This document shows, piece by piece, positions 57,357-64,000 of a stretch of 64,000 bases of DNA. Position numbers and translations under genes: made by a program. Every line of letters begins with the position of its first letter. Position 1 is the stretch's first letter. Under the pieces are notes generated by a model. That model saw only the letters and a program-made list of their open reading frames with translations. It did not search any database and was not told the DNA's origin. Source of the DNA: Paulownia fortunei (lineage: Eukaryota > Streptophyta > Magnoliopsida > Lamiales > Paulowniaceae). Location: the NCBI GenBank assembly GCA_019321725.1, contig CM033107.1, positions 15,181,445-15,245,444 of the forward strand. Reading direction: 5' to 3'.

Positions 57357-58052
57357 CCTATAGACTTTTAAAAAAAAGAAAAAGAATGATTCGCATACTT
57401 TATGCATCCATGATAGAAAGCACAATATATGAATATCTATGTAAAAGACGTTATATCACAAATGCTTTGAGTGTCACAAGTAGATATCAATCCATTAGAA
57501 AACTGTAGAGATGATTCTTAATTACTTACAAAGCACTAAAGATATCTTCTTCGAGTGCAATTATGGAGAATTGAAGCTAGAAAGCTACATTTAGCTTTTA
57601 GTTCAATATAGATAACTTTAAATCTATGTTTAGATTTGTGCTCATCCTAAATAATTGGACGGTTAGCTGGAAAAGGCTCCAAGTAAGAGAGAAATGCTGA
57701 TTCCACCTTCGATGTTAAATACATTGCAACTTGCGATACTGTGAAAGAAACCATTTGGATGAGGAACTCCATCCAAGTTTTGTGTGTAAGTCAGACCGTT
57801 GTTGATCCCGATGTATTATGATAATAATGAGGCTATTGTACAAGCAAAGAAGACAAGGTGTTATCGAAGATCTAAGAAAATATAAAAAGGCGATACTATA
57901 TGATTCAATAAATTATTGATGGAGACAACGTCAAAGTGGAATGAGTTTCCTTGGCAGAAAATATGGTAAACCCACTAGTTGAACAACTAAGACAATATGT
58001 GAAGGATATCTTAAGTAGGTGGCCTTAATAGAAGGACAATTATCTCTAGGAT
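57357..58052 (+). pseudogene. Ty1/copia RT C-terminus and RNase H
   Basis: The plus strand continues the copia pol after the Athila insertion: ISQ-type ALSVTSRYQS box (about 57460-57500), LNNWTVSWKRLQ (57645-57680), ADSTFDVKYIATCDTVKETIWMR (57695-57765 in a shifted frame), NNEAIVQAKKTR (57825-57865) and a degenerate ADPLTKPL-like end (about 57965-57990). This is the copia RNase H. Many stops and shifts occur. Confidence 0.88.
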
Positions 58053-58365
58053 AAGTAGGAGATTATTAGAGTAGAGCTATGTGAGTCAATTGGTTTGGTC
58101 ATCTTTATACTCTTGTAGAAATAATTTTTTTTCATATTTATATCAATTAATTGCAACCTTCACCTTAAATTCACTATTATAAGGATTAGATGAAGTCCTT
58201 AAACCAAACATGGGCATGGTCGCACATATGCTGACGATCATGGAATATGTCTCTATGACTTTGCTTTTAAATCGTTCCAAGTCATGAATCATTGAGGCAT
58301 GACATCAATGATCCTGTTGATGAGGGTGGAACTTTCTAATTTCATAATCGAATTAAGCTACTAGA
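58053..58365 (+). mobile_element. Copia polypurine tract and start of 3' LTR, truncated
   Basis: AAGTAGGAGAT (58053-58063; copia elements of this type usually have AAGTGGGAGAT) is followed by TATTAGAGTAGAGCTATG (from 58064), a mutated TGTTAGAGTAG LTR start. The block ggattagatgaagtcctt...catggtcgcacatatg matches 20310-20350 and 31310-31360. The LTR is cut after about 300 bases by the LINE. This pol-to-LTR join assigns the TGTTAGAG...CCCAACA LTR family to copia. Confidence 0.88.
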
Positions 58366-59000
58366 AATTTTTTTTATATGAACATTGCCTGTGTTTAGGC
58401 GGGGGGTTTGGCGGACCCTTACCTGTATATTATTCACATAAAAGTCAAAGAGCATTTACAATGAATATAAATGTACTCAAAATAAACAAGGAGTACTACT
58501 CTCTTACACATATACCACATCAACATTTAAATTTAATAGAAGGAAAGCCTAATCTATCCAATTCCAAAAGTCCTACTAATCTGCCATGTAACTCATGAGG
58601 GAGAATGATCCCAGAATCCTTAGCATCACAACCAAAGTTTGCATACCAATCTGCTAATTGATTCCTTTCTCTAATAATATGCACCAATTGGGTTTCCATT
58701 TCCTTTAAAAGATTGCAAAGTCGAATCTTAAAGTGCTGACGTTTCTAATGGCATGCATCTATCTCAATAACGACTTTCTTGAATCCTTGCCCTTTGTAAA
58801 TTTTTAGTCCTTTGGCAATGGCAGCAAGTTCAGCATATATGTTCAAACTAATGGGAAAAAATTCATAAAAGGCAAGCTGAAATGCACCAGAACAATCTCG
58901 GATTACCCCTCCTTCCCTAGCAATTCCAAGACTACCTCGTCAAGCACCATCCGTATTTAATTTGATCCATCCATTTTATTCCACATGATAGGAATTGGGT
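58366..59000 (-). pseudogene. LINE 3' end with C-terminal RNase H domain
   Basis: On the minus strand, 58980-58560 encodes WIKLNTDGA, GGVIRDCSGAFQLAFYEF, NIYAELAAIAKGLK, FKKVVIEIDACH and HIIRERNQLADWYANFG. All four RNase H acids (D in NTDGA, E in AEL, D in IEID, D in QLADW) are visible despite stops near 58940 and 58745. The segment to 58366 is 3' untranslated and ends in a short A run (T run on the plus strand, 58367-58374), consistent with a LINE tail. A C-terminal RNase H is typical of a plant L1 subgroup. Confidence 0.9.
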
Positions 59001-60260
59001 GAACAACCTTAGCAGGTAGAAAATGATATTCCAATCGTAATGCTGTAGCATAATCCCCTTTCCAGTGCTCTCGTTTTAATAATTGACATTGGTATAATCT
59101 TGAAGTCGAACCCTAATTCGCAATTTAATAGTAGTTGGGTTGATCCTTTTATTCCTATGCTTTGATGCATTCCTCCCAAAGAAACCAAAGGATAAAAAGC
59201 AGTATCACATATTGAATATGACCCTAGCGATATGTGGAGATGAATGAAACCAGCTGTGGAGCATAATGATAATGTCATTAGTATTAGGCAACTGAATGCC
59301 AAATATTGAAGTAAAGTTCTACCAATTAGTCCTCGCCACATTTCCTATTAGAAAACATGATGGAAAGTTTCAATATCTCTACAACATTGGCATTTGGACA
59401 TTATTTGAAAGCCTCTTTCAAATATTTTCTCATCAAGTGGCAGCTATTCGTGTAACAGCCGCTAAAGAAAAACTGAAATAGTCGGATTAATTATGGAAAT
59501 CCAAAGGTAATCAAGGATTCTTCTTCTAGTGCGAGCAACTCGAATAAGTGACCATACAGATGGCAGACTGAATCGACCATGATGTGTTTCATTCCAAATA
59601 GGAGAATCTAATGTTACTTACAATCAGATTAGCTTCAATCTTACCAGCAATTGGAGCCAGGCAGCTTAGCTCTTAATTTACCAGAATTCTACTTTCTGTC
59701 CATGATGTAATACTAAACTAAATCAACTTGTCATTGACAATTCTATTGTAAGCTTGACAGAGATATCCTCAATCCAATTATCTTTGGAAAAAGAGATTAT
59801 CCCCATACCCACCTGCCAGGATAAATGAGGCTCCACTTCATCTCTAATCCGAACTAATCTTTTCCAAACAAGCGAGTCATTTGGCATAGCTCTAGCATCA
59901 GTTGGATGAAATCCACCATAATATTGGGCATCCATAAACTTCGACCAAAATGAACTTTGCTCCTTGAATCTCCACCACAACTTAAAGGAGAAAGCTTGCA
60001 CCAGGTCTGCCAATTTCTGTATGTTCAATCCGCCCCTCATCATAAGGTTGACAAATCATGTGCCATTTTGTCCATTGTATTTTACGTTGTGAACCAAACA
60101 AGAAGTGGGAAAATAGCCATTCCAAACCCCCAATGACCCCTTTAGTAGATTGCAAGACCAATAGAAATACAAAGGCATAAACATAAGAATAGATATTATA
60201 AGCATAAGTCGGCCATCGTGAGATAAAGATGCTACTTCCCGTCATCCTCCTAGATATCTT
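59001..60260 (-). pseudogene. LINE reverse transcriptase C-terminal region and zf-RVT region
   Basis: The minus strand has MRGGLNIQKLADLVQAFSFK, then LWWRFKEQSSFWSKFMDAQY (60043-59930), the segment that follows RT in plant L1 elements. VWKRLVRIRDEVEPHLSWQVG and DNWIED follow (59880-59760). The region to about 59010 is the zinc-ribbon (zf-RVT) and linker area in broken frames. It is continuous with RT to the right and RNase H to the left. Confidence 0.85.
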
Positions 60261-61500
60261 GTTGATAATATCGTTGAAGATAGCTTGTTTTCTCAGGCTT
60301 TAGTATAACAGAACTCCTAAATATATGATATGTGGAAGCTTCCATGAGAAACTCATCACCCATCGAAGAAAACAAATTCTAGCAAGAGGCGTTCTTTTGC
60401 CAACCATAAAAGGACTCTTGTATTATTTAATCATTTTGGTAATCCCAATTTCATTATTCCTAGCAAAGATTATGAGGCCATCCGTAGAGACAAGATGTGA
60501 GATAAAGATTCCCGGACCACCATATGCAAACCTCCAATATATGCGAAAAAAATCAACACTATGAGATAAATACTCCGGGGCCAATATAAAAGAGTTGGCG
60601 AATATAGGATCACCTTGTGTTAATCCATTTATTGATTCAAAAAATCCCTATAGTGCTTCGTTAGCCAAAACTAAGGACCAACAATATGTGATACAAGCTG
60701 AATAAATTTAACAAAAAACCCCATCTTCATAAGTACTGAATATAAGAATGATCATTGCAACCTATCTTAGGCCTTTACCATATCAAGCTTGAAAACCACA
60801 TTACCCTCTTTAATTTTTCTACAATGATTACGAATCATCTCTTGTGCAAAAAGAACATTTTCCTCATGCCTCTACTCGATACAAAACCTATCTGAGAAGG
60901 AAAAATGATGGTCGGAAGGAGATTAGCAAGCTGAGATACTATTATTTTTGACATGATTTTACTTGTTACATTGTGTAGGCTGATCGACAGAAATCATGCC
61001 AACCCGATGGATTCTCAAGCTTCGAAATAAGAGTAAGTGTGGTTACCTCAAAACTCCACGGCACCATATTACCTCGGAAGAAATCCCCAACTGTGTCTAC
61101 CATATCTGCTTGAACTATATCCTAAAATTTTTTAAAACAAGCAGCCGTAAAACCATCAGGCCCTGCAGCACTTTCTAAGTGATTTCCAAGTACGACTTGT
61201 TCCACTTTTTCACATGAAGGAATAGTGGTCAAGAACTCTGCCTCCTCCGCTCGAATCAATGATAAAATAAGCTGTAGTTCATCCACTTACATATTTATAT
61301 ATCCATTTGCCAAGAAGCTCTAAAAGTAAGCACTAGTTGAGAGTTTAATCTATTTTGGATCATCAATAACACCTCCATTCATAGATATTTGATGAATAGC
61401 ACCCCGTGTCTACTTTTTCTTAACCAAATTATAGAAATATCATGTGTTCCATTCATCCTCTAAGGTCCATTTAATTGGCGCTTTCTGCTTCCAAAAATCT
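60261..61500 (-). pseudogene. LINE reverse transcriptase
   Basis: Minus-strand translation, with several frameshifts, gives SAAGPDGFTAACFKKF (about 61185-61135), a NVTSKIMSKIIVSQLANLLP box (about 60985-60920), SQIGFVSSRGMR (60905-60865), and VVFKLDMVKA with a WSFLYSVLMKMGFF box (about 60800-60720). These are fingers and palm motifs of non-LTR RT. The F/YADD catalytic box was not clearly readable in the degraded part near 60560-60480. The enzyme would reverse transcribe at a nicked target. Confidence 0.85.
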
Positions 61501-62670
61501 TCCTCTATTACTAACCTTTGGTATAAGATTACATTATTTTTTAAGGTATGAGATTATGTTTAGTCGGGTTATCATCAAACACTTGTTCAACCCTTGCAGC
61601 CTTTTACTTCGCTTCCCTGACACGATCCTAGACATTCCCAAAACATTTCTATTCCACAATTTCAAATGTCATTTTAGCTGATGTAGCTTGTCATGGAGTC
61701 CTCCCATTCCTACTTGATATACTAGCAATTCCCAAGTTTTATGAACTGTAGTTTAAAAATATGTTGCCGAAACCACAAAGATTGAAATCGAAACACTGAT
61801 TGCAGTAGAGGACCCTATCCAACCACTCACAATATGAAAATTAGTCCAAGAGAATTGTGCACCTTCATGTCCAGCATCAACCAAACCATACTCAATAATG
61901 GTCACATTAAACTCCTCCATAGCCCGGAAATTAGGAGAAAGACCACCTTTGTTTTCATGAGCTCCGAATTCTATATTAAAATCACCCCCACCAACCTTGG
62001 AGCTAATGTTGTACCATTCTCAAACCATCCCAAAGCAATCGGCGCTCCTGCCTGCTACAATCCACATACACAATGGTACACAATAAATTTTTGCTGCTGA
62101 ACTGATTAGTTATAAATAAGTGAATAAACTGCTCACTATCAATCATAATATCTGACTGAAAATTATGATCATGAAAGCACCGTATAGTATTTGAGCAATT
62201 AGCATTAATTCCTTGGAAGCTAGATCGTTGAAGAGAGAATCTCTTATCAAGCCTCACTTTAGGTTCTAGCGACACCAAAATATTTAATCGAGATTGTTGC
62301 TTTATTCTCCAAACAATATTATGTGAATTCAAATTTCCTACTCCTCTCACATTCCAAATTATGACATTTATGACGAATCATGGTCAATTTATTTTGAAGT
62401 TTTTTTTTCAACATTCTCGAGTTTTAATTGATTAAGGAACGAACCCTCACCATCAATTATCTTGTTGTGCGTAGTTATATCCTCATTGTCTAGTGAATTG
62501 CCTCAGCAATGGAGACCACTTGACACTTCAACCAGCCTCGTGTCAGTGACTGCATCATCGCCCCATTTCCAATTGCCAGAGTATGCATGTGCTCTGAACA
62601 AGCGACCTCAATAAAAGGCACCTCATAATATTCTGAATATTCAAACTTACCATTCGTAGTGTTAATGATG
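61501..62670 (-). pseudogene. LINE endonuclease domain (5' truncated element)
   Basis: On the minus strand, MRGVGNLNSHNIVWRI (62350-62300), LNILVSLEPKV, IDSEQFIHLF, IVYVDCSRQERRLLWDGLR (about 62060-62010), GGDFNIEFGAHENKGG (about 61990-61930), EFNVTIIEYGLVDAGHEG and FSWTN (61900-61840) follow the apurinic-endonuclease fold of plant L1. This enzyme nicks target DNA. 62370-62670 shows no convincing ORF1 or gag-like zinc knuckle, so the element is probably truncated near the ORF1-endonuclease boundary. Confidence 0.88.
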
Positions 62671-64000
62671 GCAGTACACAATATCAAGTTTTAATATAAA
62701 GAATGAGAAAGAATGTCGTGTTTTAAGAGAGTGCGTAAGTAGTGAATATAGACTTAACCAACTATATTTGACCGTCCAAATTAAGAAGTATATGAATTAA
62801 CTAAAAACTGAAAATAAACAATCAACAATGCAAAAATAGAGTCCAAGGATGTGGGGGACAGAATTCAATAATGAGAAGAGTCACGGCTATGGATTAACAT
62901 TTCTATGTCATTATGAATTTCACAATTTTTTGGTTAGAATAAATAGTTTGTTGTACGAAAGCGGAAATTCCCGCTTGTAAATGATATTCTCTCTCAAGAC
63001 GTATTAAATCTACAACTAGAAGGTAACCGACAATGTCTCCATTTACAAGTTTAACCTACTAATGATGTATTGAGCTTTGTGAATTTCTCTACCTTTCAAC
63101 TTTCATGTCTATGACTACTGCAAGTACTAACGCTTATATCTTTATAGTTATTAGTGTATGGCACACATTACACGGTCTCTTGTTGTAATACTATCTCTCA
63201 GTCCCAATTACAACAACTAAGATCATCTTGAAATTGACAAAATCCCAAGAAGTATTAAAAATATAATGTGTACTCATCACAAACATAACAGAGTCCACAT
63301 CACAAACATGATATCAATTATAAATTCACACAAATGGCTTTACAAGCATTGACTAAACAAAATTTAGCTTATATTGAAATTAAGCAGGCATAAAGTGTTT
63401 CTCAACATCATAATTCATACAAATTCCTCAAAACAAAACAAAATGAAAGAAAAAAAATTAAAGAAGAAGGTAATAACCTTAAATGAATCTTCACTTCTTC
63501 AAAATCTTCAATGCCCAAAGTAGTTCCTTCTGTTCTTGGCTTCAAATCCCAAGCTCCTTAGTGTGTGTGTGTGTGTGTGTGTGGTTTGATAGAGTATTTG
63601 AGTGAAAAGGTGTAGAAGTGTGTATTTTTATGTAGAGAAAAAGTGTGCGAGAATTTAGATATGTAGTGCATGTTGGGTGATGAGTGAATGTTGTAATGTT
63701 TGATGTGTAGTGTGTATATAGTGTATATACAAGCATATCACATGGATGGTGATATGTGAGTTATATCTAGTGTGTATATATCATCAAAGATGACAAAATT
63801 AGTCTTTGGATGCCACTTGTCACAAAGAAAGAGTTGAAGAATCTTTTTCTATTAAGCAGTTAGCGCCATAGTGTGATTTCTCACCCACGGATGGCACGAT
63901 GCTATGGCACCATCACCTCTGTTTTGCTAGGTGTCGTGGCGCCTTGTTCTGCACCTCGACGCAACTTACTTTGATTTTTCTCCCTACCGGCATTGAGGCG
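62671..64000 (-). mobile_element. Athila-type LTR, minus orientation, runs off the window
   Basis: The left edge (acaatatcaagttttaatataa) matches the U5 side of other Athila LTRs, and the body is homologous to 14155-15415. It continues into a GC-richer part (63850-64000) with repeated gcgccatagtg-, gctatggcacc- and gtcgtggcgcc-like motifs that 30840-31080 also shows. The LINE replaces whatever lay on its left. The right end is outside the window. A GT run is at 63561-63583. Confidence 0.75.
63561..63583. repeat. (GT)n microsatellite
   Basis: A run of GT of 23 bases inside an Athila LTR. Confidence 0.98.

Overview
The window is a heterochromatic-type stretch of a flowering-plant nuclear genome. 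It is AT-rich and consists almost wholly of decayed, nested retrotransposons: Athila-type Ty3/gypsy, Tekay/Del-type chromoviral Ty3/gypsy, one family of Ty1/copia, and one plant LINE with a C-terminal RNase H. The lineages are recognised from conceptual translation, primer-binding sites (tRNA-Asp type for Athila, initiator-tRNA-Met type for copia), polypurine tracts and LTR termini. The species cannot be named from the sequence. I see no convincing host gene, tRNA, rRNA or CRISPR array. Every long coding stretch is a broken transposon gene, and 100 N at 47012-47111 mark an assembly gap.

Layout, left to right. 1-318: a sliver of Tekay reverse transcriptase. 319-15415: Athila copy 1 on the minus strand (integrase, RNase H, RT, protease, gag, tRNA-Asp PBS, 5' LTR), broken by three copies of a roughly 2.2 kb LTR (2542-9784) and by a copia LTR (11666-13552). 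15425-20166: Athila copy 2 (minus; integrase, RNase H, RT), split by a copia solo LTR (16364-18633). 20167-24701: a plus-strand copia LTR, itself split by a young Tekay solo LTR (20906-23771). 24702-28098: a minus-strand Tekay 3' end (LTR, polypurine tract, chromovirus-type integrase tail). 28104-33961: Athila LTRs in opposite orientations nested with copia LTR pieces. 33962-40024: a rearranged minus-strand copia element (LTR pieces, RT, integrase tail, leader, PBS, LTR) carrying an Athila LTR. 40025-46590: Athila copy 3 on the plus strand, the most complete element (LTR, PBS, gag, RT, RNase H, integrase). 46591-47852: a chromovirus gag scrap, the gap, then a copia PBS and a short LTR. 48255-58365: a plus-strand copia pol split by an internally deleted Athila element (49931-57351), which is itself split by a second young Tekay solo LTR (50040-52928). 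58366-62670: a minus-strand LINE (endonuclease, RT, RNase H). 62671-64000: another Athila LTR.

Most useful results. Five-base target-site duplications (TSDs) resolve the order of insertion at several places. The three 2.2 kb LTRs record an unequal crossover between two solo LTRs, with a chimeric middle copy and a later deletion. The Tekay LTRs share a clear TATA box with seed-promoter-like RY and G-box motifs upstream. Nothing here looks like a new protein system; the interest lies in genome architecture and LTR regulation.
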